From: Bacillota bacterium | Lineage (GTDB): Bacteria; Bacillota; Clostridia; Tissierellales; Peptoniphilaceae | Assembly (NCBI GenBank): GCA_023393715.1 | Contig: JAEXCD010000102.1 | Coordinates: 1 to 5,434, forward strand | Length of the DNA stretch: 5,434 bases | Direction of reading: 5' to 3' | Part shown: positions 1 through 5,434 of the stretch, piece by piece | Layout: each line of letters opens with the position of its first letter | How positions within the stretch are numbered: the first letter of the stretch is position 1 | Translations under genes and position numbers: made by a program | The notes under the pieces: generated by a model | Database searches by the model: none | What the model was told of the DNA's origin: nothing | Seen by the model: only the letters and a program-made list of their open reading frames with translations

Positions 1-345
1 CTGTAGGTCCGCCCGGGGATTGATCCGGTTTCGAATCACCGCGGCGAGGATCTCAGGCTCTGAACCGAAAAGCTGGCACCCGACGGCGCCCTCCTGAGCA
101 TTCGTCTCCAACAGCTTCTCCGATCGGAGATCATTATAATACAGCCCTTTTGCGCTCACCATCTCCGTCACGGCAAAATCGCAGCCCTGCTCGGCGCACA
201 GCGTCCGAAATGCGACATCGCTGACGCCCGCGAGCGGACTCAATCCGACAAAAAAGGCATCCGTCGCGGCGGACGCCTTTTTCCCTTCTGCTTTTTCAGC
301 CGCAGTGCCTTGCATAAATGCCGCAAAGCGAGAGAACTTATTCAT
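1..345 (-). CDS. dus: tRNA-dihydrouridine synthase (DusB-like), N-terminal part, cut by the left edge
   Basis: This is the first 115 codons of a flavin (FMN) enzyme that reduces specific uridines in tRNA to dihydrouridine in the cytoplasm. It is open without a stop from the ATG at 345 to base 1. The family is recognised from GLSPLAGVSDVAFRTLC (residues 34-50; most relatives read APMAGVTD), TEMVSAKGL (60-68) and GCQLFGSEPE (89-98), which match the start of the Dus TIM barrel. The catalytic cysteine lies further on, outside the window. About 30 residues rich in Ala, Lys and Glu precede the first barrel strand, which is longer than the usual DusB N-terminus. No later start keeps that strand except Met11, which has no ribosome site. 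The ATG overlaps the coaX stop by 8 nt (ATGAATAA), implying coupled translation; only a weak GAGAG lies upstream. The DusB subtype is an inference, since only the N-terminus is visible. Confidence 0.9.
   Translation of the reverse strand, partial: MNKFSRFAAFMQGTAAEKAEGKKASAATDAFFVGLSPLAGVSDVAFRTLCAEQGCDFAVTEMVSAKGLYYNDLRSEKLLETNAQEGAVGCQLFGSEPEILAAVIRNRINPRADLQ
250..282 (-). terminator. Intrinsic-terminator-like hairpin inside the 5' end of dus
   Basis: On the minus strand GGCGTCCG (277-270) can pair with CGGATGCC (263-256) across a 6-nt loop (CCGCGA, 269-264). The 3' arm is followed directly by six T (255-250), and five A (282-278) precede the 5' arm. The stem has seven Watson-Crick pairs plus one G-U in the minus-strand RNA. 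In the plus-strand RNA the same position is an A-C mismatch, so the structure favours the transcribed direction. It lies within dus codons 23-32, so active translation would be expected to block it. Whether it terminates transcription is an inference. Confidence 0.5.
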
Positions 346-1168
346 GATTCTTCACTCTCTTTGTGCGCTCGTAAATGATGCGCATGCCGTGCAGCGTCAG
401 ATCCTTGTCTATTGTCTGTACGTAACGCGATTTTTCCGCAAGCAGCCGTGAAAAGCCGCCCGTCGCGATGATCTTGGCCTCGCACGCCTGGATCGAAAGC
501 TCCTTCAGGATATGGCATGTGATGTTATCGATGAGCCCGATAAAGCCATAGGCAATCCCCGCCTGCATCGACGAAACCGTCGTCCTGCCGATCGCAGTCG
601 GCGGATCGATCAATTCCACCTTCGGCAGTTTCGCCGTGCGCATAAAGAGCGCCTCGGCCGAAATTCCAATCCCCGGTGCAATGGTACCGCCCAGATATTC
701 TCCCTCTTCAGTAATGACATCGTGCGTAATCGCTGTGCCGACATCAATGACAATCAACGGGCCGCCGTAAATCTCAAATCCCCCGACTGCATTGACGATG
801 CGGTCCGCACCAACCTCCTTCGGGTTGTCGTAGCGAATGTGCATGCCGCTGCGCGTTCCTTCGCCGACAATCATGGGTTCCTGTCTCAAGAAGCGATTGC
901 ACATCATCTGAAGCGTATGCATCAGATTCGGCACAACCGATCCGATAATCACATCGGAAATCATCGATCGGTGAATGCCGAAATGATATAGAATCTGTTC
1001 CAGCTCAATGCCGTATTCATCCGAAGTCTTGTCGCGGTTCGTCTGAATCCGCCACTGGTACAAAATCACATCTTTGTGAAATACGCCGAAGGTGAGGTTG
1101 CTGTTGCCGACGTCGATCGCCAACAACAAGTCTTGATACGACTGCTCCTTCCCGATTGCCACTGCCAT
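338..1168 (-). CDS. coaX: Type III pantothenate kinase
   Basis: CoaX phosphorylates pantothenate to 4'-phosphopantothenate with ATP, the first step of coenzyme A synthesis, in the cytoplasm. Type III enzymes have an actin/ASKHA fold, need a monovalent cation and are not feedback-inhibited by CoA. Visible motifs in the 276 residues are: phosphate-binding DVGNS at 19-23 (usually DVGNT), YDNPKEVGADRIVNAVGG at 113-130 with Asp122 as the likely catalytic base, DVGTAIT at 142-148 (usually DFGTATT), GGTIAPGIGIS at 160-170, and ATGGFS at 235-240. The protein is close to Bacillus CoaX throughout but carries about 13 extra residues before LLLAIDVGN. The start at 1168 has AGGGAG five bases upstream. TTG codons nearer the usual N-terminus have an AAGGAG about 15 bases or more away, too far to be convincing. 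The gene follows the ECF S component by 9 nt and overlaps dus by 8 nt. Confidence 0.96.
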   Translation of the reverse strand: MAVAIGKEQSYQDLLLAIDVGNSNLTFGVFHKDVILYQWRIQTNRDKTSDEYGIELEQILYHFGIHRSMISDVIIGSVVPNLMHTLQMMCNRFLRQEPMIVGEGTRSGMHIRYDNPKEVGADRIVNAVGGFEIYGGPLIVIDVGTAITHDVITEEGEYLGGTIAPGIGISAEALFMRTAKLPKVELIDPPTAIGRTTVSSMQAGIAYGFIGLIDNITCHILKELSIQACEAKIIATGGFSRLLAEKSRYVQTIDKDLTLHGMRIIYERTKRVKNHE

Positions 1169-1177
1169 AAAGTCTCC

Positions 1178-1918
1178 CTACTTCATTCTCTTTTTTAATG
1201 CCGCACATACCGGCGTTGAAATAACGACCGCTAAAATCATCTCCGGAAGGCCGTTGACGACACAAATCGTCACCACCGTTGCCAGCGCCTGATCCGGAGT
1301 CAGGCCGATCGCTAACATATAGGCTTCCGCGTAAAAGACATAAATCAAGCCCATTACGAGGAAGGTATTCGTCATCGTTCCGATGGCCGCCGCAAAACTG
1401 CTCCCTATATTTTTCCCCTTATCGTAGAACAGCGTCACCGCAAAAGCGATCGCAACGACGCCCAAAAGCACGAGGCTCGTCCAATAGGTTTCTCCTCTCA
1501 CGATGCTTCGAACGACATAGGCGCTCATTGCAATGAGAAGAACCACCCAAAAGCCAACCGCCCAGCGATACACGCTTTTCTCCGTTTTTTTCGCAAACGA
1601 TCCGGCCATAAAGCCGGTCAGCCAGCCCATGATCACTCGCGGAACAATGCTGATCAGCGGGTTAATGAAGATGAAGGACGTCACGCTGGCTCCCTGCATC
1701 GCCTGGAACCATGAGGTCAGCCCGAAGCCGAGTCCCAAAATCGCCCCCACCTTCGGACCGCGCAAAATCGCGCCGATAATAACCGGAATATGCATAATCG
1801 TCGCATTGATCGGCCCGATGGGGATGTAGCCGACGCGGGTAATGTTCATCAGGAGCATAATGCCCAGCAGCAGTCCGATTTCCGTGATCATCCGAACGGT
1901 AAAAAATTTAGTTTTCAT
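1178..1918 (-). CDS. ECF transporter S component (substrate-binding membrane subunit), possibly for pantothenate
   Basis: S components capture a vitamin or similar small molecule in the cytoplasmic membrane and dock on an EcfA/EcfA'/EcfT module, here encoded elsewhere. The 246 residues are mostly hydrophobic. Family features include the small-residue pattern GLLLG in segment 1 (15-19), INATIMHIPVIIGAILRGPKVGAILGLGFGLTS between 37 and 69, NPLISIVPRVIMGW (86-99), and IGTMTNTFLVMGLIY (179-193), consistent with the DUF3816/ECF-trnsprt family. I count about eight hydrophobic segments (near 9-26, 38-55, 57-72, 86-105, 118-138, 147-165, 172-196 and 211-238) against six in a typical S component. The extra pair falls at about 111-168. 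The start at 1918 is chosen for GAGGAG five bases upstream; the in-frame ATG at 1942 would add eight hydrophilic residues and lacks a well-placed site. Pantothenate as substrate (PanT-like) is inferred mainly from coaX lying 9 nt downstream, so no symbol is given. Confidence 0.85.
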   Translation of the reverse strand: MKTKFFTVRMITEIGLLLGIMLLMNITRVGYIPIGPINATIMHIPVIIGAILRGPKVGAILGLGFGLTSWFQAMQGASVTSFIFINPLISIVPRVIMGWLTGFMAGSFAKKTEKSVYRWAVGFWVVLLIAMSAYVVRSIVRGETYWTSLVLLGVVAIAFAVTLFYDKGKNIGSSFAAAIGTMTNTFLVMGLIYVFYAEAYMLAIGLTPDQALATVVTICVVNGLPEMILAVVISTPVCAALKKRMK

Positions 1919-1923
1919 GTTTT

Positions 1924-1929
1924 CTCCTC
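1924..1929 (-). promoter_or_regulatory. Ribosome binding site that decides the ECF S component start
   Basis: GAGGAG reads on the minus strand with a 5-nt spacer to the ATG at 1918. It overlaps the codons that would be translated from the in-frame ATG at 1942. That alternative start has its nearest strong site (GGAGGT at 1968-1963) 20 nt away, so 1918 is preferred. Confidence 0.75.
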
Positions 1930-1967
1930 GATCCAGCTCCATTGAGGATGCCGGTCAGTTCGACCTC

Positions 1968-2942
1968 CTACTTTACCAAATCCCGGTAAGCGGGAAGCCC
2001 CTTGCTGCGTTCTGCCATCATTGCTGCATTCACGATGCCCTTTGCAATGACCTCAGCGGCCATAATGCCGATGAGATTGATATCCGCTTCCACCTCGCCG
2101 GAGGCAAGACAGAAGATCGTATCCCCGTCAGACATGGTGTGTACCGGGCGAATAGCCCGGGCATACCCATCGTGTGCCATTTGCGCGACGCGCAGGCACC
2201 CGGCCTTCTGTAGCTTGGCATTGGTTGCCACTACGGCAATCGTCGTGTTGTCGGCTCCGAGCGGCAGCGTTTCTCCGCTCAGAATTTCCTTCATCGTATC
2301 GGATCGCGCCAAACCGTCCGCAGTGCGAAGGCCCGCAATGGGCTCGTTTCCGCGGAACGGATCGACGACATCGCCCACCGCATTGACGGCAACGACACAG
2401 GAGACAATCAAATCCCCGCGCTTCATCGCCGCCTGTCCCAGTCCCGACTTCATCGTAGAGCCGAATCCCCGAAGCTTTCCCACCGTCGCACCGCAGCCCG
2501 CGCCAATGTTTCCCATGGACACATCACACGCCGTCGCCTTGGCCGCTGCGCGAAAACCGCTTTCCGCATCCGGGTACGCCTTCGCATCACCGATCCAAAG
2601 ATCAAAGAGCACGCATCCCGGCACAATGGGAACACGCCCTGCGCCAACCTCTAATCCGATTTCCTTTTCGCGGAGAAAGCGCATCACGCCGTCTGCAGCG
2701 GCAAGCCCAAAGGCCGAACCGCCGCTCAGGGTAACCGCATGCACCTCTTTCACCCAATTCTCCGGCTTCAACAAATCGGTTTCCCGCGTCCCCGGTGCAG
2801 CGCCCCGCACATCGACGCCGCCGACCGTTCCGGCCGGCGGCAAAACAACGCTTACGCCCGTCATCGCCTGCGGGTCTTCATCGTGACCGAGACGAAAACC
2901 CGGGACATCGCAGAGTACACCCGTATACCGTGGCATCTCCAT
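1968..2942 (-). CDS. P1 family peptidase (DmpA/NylC-type Ntn-hydrolase, MEROPS S58)
   Basis: This 324-residue cytoplasmic protein has no signal peptide and matches the self-cleaving P1/DmpA family (PF03576). Members cut N-terminal amino acids, beta-alanyl peptides or omega-amino-acid amides; the substrate here is unknown. Visible motifs are RGAAPGTRETDLL (46-58), TLSGGSAFGLAAADGVMRFL (71-90), VPIVPGCVLFDL (104-115), GNIGAGCGATVGK (144-156, with Cys150 where relatives usually have Thr), VNAVGDVVDPF (186-196), and DNTTIAVVATNAKL (231-244) followed by AQMAHDGYARAIRPVHT (253-269). By homology the precursor should split between Asn232 and Thr233, giving a chain of about 232 residues and one of 92 with Thr233 as nucleophile, as in NylC. 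DmpA and BapA use Ser instead. The start at 2942 has AAGGGG seven bases upstream; the ATG two codons later is less well spaced. It follows the small membrane gene by 13 nt and precedes the transporter by 49 nt. Confidence 0.93.
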   Translation of the reverse strand: MEMPRYTGVLCDVPGFRLGHDEDPQAMTGVSVVLPPAGTVGGVDVRGAAPGTRETDLLKPENWVKEVHAVTLSGGSAFGLAAADGVMRFLREKEIGLEVGAGRVPIVPGCVLFDLWIGDAKAYPDAESGFRAAAKATACDVSMGNIGAGCGATVGKLRGFGSTMKSGLGQAAMKRGDLIVSCVVAVNAVGDVVDPFRGNEPIAGLRTADGLARSDTMKEILSGETLPLGADNTTIAVVATNAKLQKAGCLRVAQMAHDGYARAIRPVHTMSDGDTIFCLASGEVEADINLIGIMAAEVIAKGIVNAAMMAERSKGLPAYRDLVK

Positions 2943-2955
2943 TTTTCTACCCCTT

Positions 2956-3492
2956 TTATTTCTTTGTCTTATTTAATTTGAATTGGCGGATTCGGTCATT
3001 TACCGGCTCCATCTGTTCCCGGCCAATGCGTATGATATGGCTCTCGTCCTTCTTCCCTCGCTCGTGCGAGATCAGAATGAGATCGCCCTCCTTCTTATCC
3101 CAGCCCCAGCGCTTTACGTCCTTCCACTCGTAAAAGTTGCTGTCCGCATAAATTCCATTTGCACAGACGATGATTTTCTCCTTGGTCAGCGCAAAGAACA
3201 CGACCGCTAATGCAAACATCAGCGCTCCGCCCAGATAATCCTGCATGATGAAATTGACAATACCCAGTCCCGCAACCAGCATGGCCAGAATCAGGTTCAT
3301 CCGGCGCGTAGTTCTTGGGAATTCAAAGCGCTCTCCCGTGATTGCCTTTCGCGCACGCGCTCCTTTATAAAACTGATACAGAAAATAGAGGAGCAGTCCG
3401 CCGTATAGGAACAACACCAGCTGGTTCATGAACGGCGAAGTTGTCGCCTTACTCGCCTCTTTCACCGTTTCTTCTGCAATTCTTCTCGTCAT
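2956..3492 (-). CDS. Small membrane protein of unknown function, translationally coupled to ftsH
   Basis: I do not recognise a named gene. The 178 residues have a charged N-terminus (about 1-20), a membrane segment near 22-42, a basic linker (43-65), two more segments near 64-82 and 84-103, and a soluble C-terminal part (104-178). That part alternates hydrophobic and polar residues (EKIIVCANGIYADSNFYEWK and onward), then WGWDKKEGDLILIS and HIIRIGREQ. This suggests a small beta-rich domain like the PH-like or DUF5673-type tails of other Bacillota membrane proteins; that likeness is a guess from pattern only. The ATG at 3492 shares its A with the ftsH TGA (TGATG). A TTG one codon upstream (3495) is also possible and has the better spacing to AAGGAGG (7 versus 10 nt). 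The coupling implies co-expression with FtsH and perhaps a role in membrane quality control, but nothing in the sequence proves that. Confidence 0.8.
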   Translation of the reverse strand: MTRRIAEETVKEASKATTSPFMNQLVLFLYGGLLLYFLYQFYKGARARKAITGERFEFPRTTRRMNLILAMLVAGLGIVNFIMQDYLGGALMFALAVVFFALTKEKIIVCANGIYADSNFYEWKDVKRWGWDKKEGDLILISHERGKKDESHIIRIGREQMEPVNDRIRQFKLNKTKK

Positions 3493-5357
3493 CAAAGGAA
3501 AGCCTCCTTCAGCGAATCCGCTTCCCGTCCGACCGCCTGAAACAGCGCTTCAAACTCGTCCTTGCGGATTGTTTCTTTTTGTAGCAGTTCTTCGGCCACA
3601 CGATGCAAAAGCTCGTTGTTCTCCATCAGCGTCTGCTTTGCAAAGCGATAGGCCTTGGTCATCAGCTGTTCCACCTCGCGGTCGATGCGAACGGCGGTTT
3701 GCTCCGAATAAGAGCGCACCCTGCCGAAATCCTTGCCCAGGAAGACGTCGTCGCCCTCCTCTTCGTAGCTCACCACGCCGAGCTCGTCGCTCATTCCATA
3801 CCGCACAACCATGCTGCGCGCTAACTTGGTGGCACGCTCAATATCATTCGATGCCCCCGTGGAGATATCGTCCAGAATGAGCTCCTCCGCCGCCCGGCCC
3901 CCTAAAAAGCTGACCAGATGCGCTTTCATCTCATTGCGTGAAATAAAGCTGCGGTCCTCTTCCGGAAGAAAGGAAGTAAACCCTCCTGCCCGGCCTCTCG
4001 GCACGATTGTGATCATGCTGACCTCGTCGCCGCCCGGGATCGCTCGCGTAACGATCGCGTGCCCGGCCTCGTGAAACGCCGTCAGACGGCGCTCACGCTC
4101 GATGACGCGCCGCGATTTTTTCTCAGGCCCCGCGATCACCTTAATCGTGGCTTCTTCAAAAATGTCCTGAGAAATTTCCCTCTTATTCGCACGAGCGGTC
4201 AAAAGCGCGGCTTCGTTGCACACATTTTCCAGATCCGCAGGCGTAAATCCGGCGGTCGACCGTGCGATGTGTACCAAATCCACATTCGGATCCAGCGTCT
4301 TGTTCTTCAGGTGAACCCGGAGAATCTGCTCGCGCTCCTGCAGATCCGGCATGCCGATGTATACCTGACGGTCAAAGCGGCCCGGCCTCAGAATCGCCGG
4401 ATCCAGAATATCCGGACGGTTTGTCGCCGCCATGATAATGATCCCTTCGTTGACATCAAAGCCGTCCATTTCGACGAGCAGCTGGTTCAGCGTCTGCTCA
4501 CGCTCGTCGTTTCCGCCGCCTAAGCCTGCTCCGCGGCGGCGTCCCACTGCGTCGATTTCATCAACAAAAATAATACAGGGGGCGTTTTTCTTTCCCTCGG
4601 CGAACAGATCGCGCACGCGCGACGCCCCGACGCCGACAAACATTTCAACAAAATCCGACCCGGAAATGCTGAAAAACGGAACCTGCGCTTCCCCCGAAAC
4701 CGCCTTCGACAAATACGTTTTTCCCGTTCCCGGCGGTCCGACCATGAGCACGCCCTTTGGAATGCGCGCGCCGAGCTCGATAAATTTTCTCGGATTTTTC
4801 AGAAATTCGACGATCTCCCCGAGCTCCTCCTTCTCCTCTTTGAGGCCGGCCACATCCGCAAATGTGATGCGATGCCCTTCATCGCGATGCAGCTTTGCCT
4901 TGCTCTTCCCGAAACTGTTCATGCCGCCGCCCTGATTCTGCGTCCGGCGCAGCATCATAATAAAGAAGAACGCCATTACGCCGACAAAGAGGAAATCGGG
5001 TAAAATCTTCAGCCAGATCGACGGCTCGGGAATCGGCTCGCCGACGGCGATGATCTTCCCCTCCTCAATCGGCTGCCTGAGATAATTGTCGTAAAAATTA
5101 CTGGAATACAGATTCGGAATATACAGCTTAAAGGTCGTCCCCTCTGCATCCTTCAGTACACCGGTAATCTGATCGCCGTGCGACACAATGCTCTTCACGT
5201 TGTTCGCCTCAACCTGCTTGATAAAGTCGTTCATCGAAAAAGGCTGACCCGCAGGATTAGAGCCGTTAAAGGTCGTCAACAGCAGCAGCACCATCACCAT
5301 TGGCAAAAGGTAGCTGATGATCATTCCAAAAGCATTTCTATTTCTGTTTCTATTCAT
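3492..5357 (-). CDS. ftsH: ATP-dependent zinc metalloprotease FtsH
   Basis: FtsH is a membrane-anchored hexameric AAA+ protease that unfolds and degrades damaged or short-lived membrane and cytosolic proteins. From the ATG at 5357 it is 621 residues, a normal length. In order: basic N-terminus with an Asn-Arg repeat (2-8), first membrane segment (about 11-29), extracytoplasmic FtsH_ext domain (about 30-114), second segment (about 115-136), and AAA+ domain with Walker A GPPGTGKT (207-214), pore-loop FVGVG (240-244), Walker B IIFVDEID (262-269) and arginine fingers in RPGRFDR (324 and 327). The M41 protease domain follows, with zinc motif HEAGH (429-433) and the third ligand Asp505 in TGASNDIE. 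All key residues are present, so it should be active. The start at 5357 is preferred over an in-frame ATG at 5399, because GGGGAG lies 4 nt upstream and the upstream gene stops across this ATG. The stop shares a base with the next gene's start. Confidence 0.98.
   Translation of the reverse strand: MNRNRNRNAFGMIISYLLPMVMVLLLLTTFNGSNPAGQPFSMNDFIKQVEANNVKSIVSHGDQITGVLKDAEGTTFKLYIPNLYSSNFYDNYLRQPIEEGKIIAVGEPIPEPSIWLKILPDFLFVGVMAFFFIMMLRRTQNQGGGMNSFGKSKAKLHRDEGHRITFADVAGLKEEKEELGEIVEFLKNPRKFIELGARIPKGVLMVGPPGTGKTYLSKAVSGEAQVPFFSISGSDFVEMFVGVGASRVRDLFAEGKKNAPCIIFVDEIDAVGRRRGAGLGGGNDEREQTLNQLLVEMDGFDVNEGIIIMAATNRPDILDPAILRPGRFDRQVYIGMPDLQEREQILRVHLKNKTLDPNVDLVHIARSTAGFTPADLENVCNEAALLTARANKREISQDIFEEATIKVIAGPEKKSRRVIERERRLTAFHEAGHAIVTRAIPGGDEVSMITIVPRGRAGGFTSFLPEEDRSFISRNEMKAHLVSFLGGRAAEELILDDISTGASNDIERATKLARSMVVRYGMSDELGVVSYEEEGDDVFLGKDFGRVRSYSEQTAVRIDREVEQLMTKAYRFAKQTLMENNELLHRVAEELLQKETIRKDEFEALFQAVGREADSLKEAFL
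3503..3509 (-). promoter_or_regulatory. Ribosome binding site inside the ftsH 3' end, serving the small membrane gene
   Basis: AAGGAGG on the minus strand lies within the last codons of ftsH. It is 10 nt from the ATG at 3492 and 7 nt from the TTG at 3495, so it supports either start of the downstream gene and allows ribosome re-initiation at the TGATG junction. Confidence 0.8.
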
Positions 5358-5433
5358 TGTGCTCCCCGTTTGAACGCCCTTTTTCTGCGCAATCCGCATC
5401 TGAGACGGCAGAAGGCGCTCCCTCTTCCATATA
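5350..5433 (-). CDS. C-terminal tail of an unidentified upstream gene, cut by the right edge
   Basis: A minus-strand frame is open from the right edge and ends at a TAG at 5352-5350. It encodes 27 residues beginning YMEEGAPSAVSD and ending NGEHNE. The stop overlaps the chosen ftsH ATG by 8 nt (ATGAATAG), the same arrangement as the coaX/dus junction, which is the main reason to think it real. All three minus-strand frames are open over this short stretch, so the frame choice is not secure. The tail is acidic and polar, plausible for a disordered C-terminus. In many Bacillota hpt or tilS lies just upstream of ftsH, and Hpt proteins often end near a Val-Tyr, so an Hpt with an extended tail is possible. 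The sequence here is too short to identify it. Confidence 0.45.
   Translation of the reverse strand, partial: YMEEGAPSAVSDADCAEKGRSNGEHNE
5362..5367 (-). promoter_or_regulatory. Ribosome binding site supporting the shorter ftsH start
   Basis: GGGGAG reads on the minus strand 4 nt before the ATG at 5357. The alternative in-frame ATG at 5399 has its nearest purine-rich site (GAGGGAG) about 18 nt away, too far for efficient initiation. Confidence 0.65.
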
Positions 5434-5434
5434 C

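Noticed and set aside
135..140. TATAAT on the plus strand, resembling a -10 box
   Set aside because: There is no -35 element at the right distance, no plus-strand gene follows, and the bases encode the YYN residues of Dus on the other strand.
512..991. Plus-strand open frame of 159 codons opposite coaX, and other plus-strand frames across the window
   Set aside because: They are antisense to well-supported genes, lack convincing ribosome sites, and show low-complexity Arg/Pro/Ser-rich translations with no family likeness.
1919..1967. Considered a riboswitch or promoter in the gap before the transporter gene
   Set aside because: The 49-nt gap is too short for a known riboswitch, has only a weak 4-bp stem (GGTC/GACC), and shows no -35/-10 pair.
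1908..1970. Possible leader peptide: GGAGGT at the P1 stop followed by a CTG-started frame of 16 residues that overlaps the transporter start; the same frame would be a readthrough tail of the P1 protein
   Set aside because: A CTG start with a 4-nt spacer is weak, the peptide shows no regulatory codon pattern, and no supporting hairpin or terminator is present in the 49-nt gap.
2144..2160. Perfect 6-bp inverted repeat CCGGGC/GCCCGG with a 5-nt loop inside the P1 gene
   Set aside because: It falls in the codons for the conserved ARAIRP residues and has no T-run, so protein constraint explains it.
2002..2886. Long plus-strand open frame of 294 codons opposite the P1 hydrolase gene
   Set aside because: It is antisense to a gene with clear family motifs, its translation is rich in Ala, Pro, Ser and Arg with no recognisable domain, and such frames are common opposite GC-rich coding DNA.
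5358..5399. Longer ftsH starting at the ATG at 5399 (635 residues)
   Set aside because: The extra 14 residues lack a properly spaced ribosome site and are not typical of FtsH N-termini; the ATG at 5357 has a site and a coupled upstream stop.

Overview
The window is one tightly packed block of genes, all read leftward on the minus strand. In transcription order they are: the tail of an unidentified gene (cut by the right edge), ftsH, a small membrane protein, a P1/DmpA-type Ntn-hydrolase, an ECF transporter S component, coaX (type III pantothenate kinase), and the first 115 codons of a tRNA-dihydrouridine synthase (cut by the left edge). No RNA genes, insertion sequences, CRISPR arrays or plus-strand genes are supported. 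No stretch of more than 49 bases lies outside a gene.

The organism is most likely a Bacillota (Firmicutes) member, probably Clostridia or a related anaerobic lineage. The reasons are strong purine-rich Shine-Dalgarno sites before nearly every gene, a FtsH and a CoaX that read like Bacillota proteins, a solitary ECF S component (these normally share an energizing module encoded elsewhere), and the ftsH...coaX-dus order seen in that phylum. The base composition looks moderately GC-rich. I cannot name a genus.

The junctions point to one transcript. The right-edge gene and ftsH overlap by 8 nt (ATGAATAG). ftsH and the small membrane gene share a TGATG. Then come gaps of 13, 49 and 9 nt, and coaX and dus overlap by 8 nt (ATGAATAA). 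No promoter is visible, so it should lie beyond the right edge.

Functionally there is a quality-control part (FtsH and a coupled membrane protein), a probable coenzyme A supply part (possible pantothenate transporter plus pantothenate kinase, with an amidase-like hydrolase beside them), and a tRNA modification gene. The points most worth a second look are: (1) a terminator-like hairpin with a T6 run inside the 5' end of the dus coding region, in an unusual N-terminal extension; (2) an apparent insertion of two extra membrane segments in the ECF S component; (3) the placement of a P1 hydrolase, from a family that can act on beta- and omega-amino-acid amides, next to pantothenate genes.
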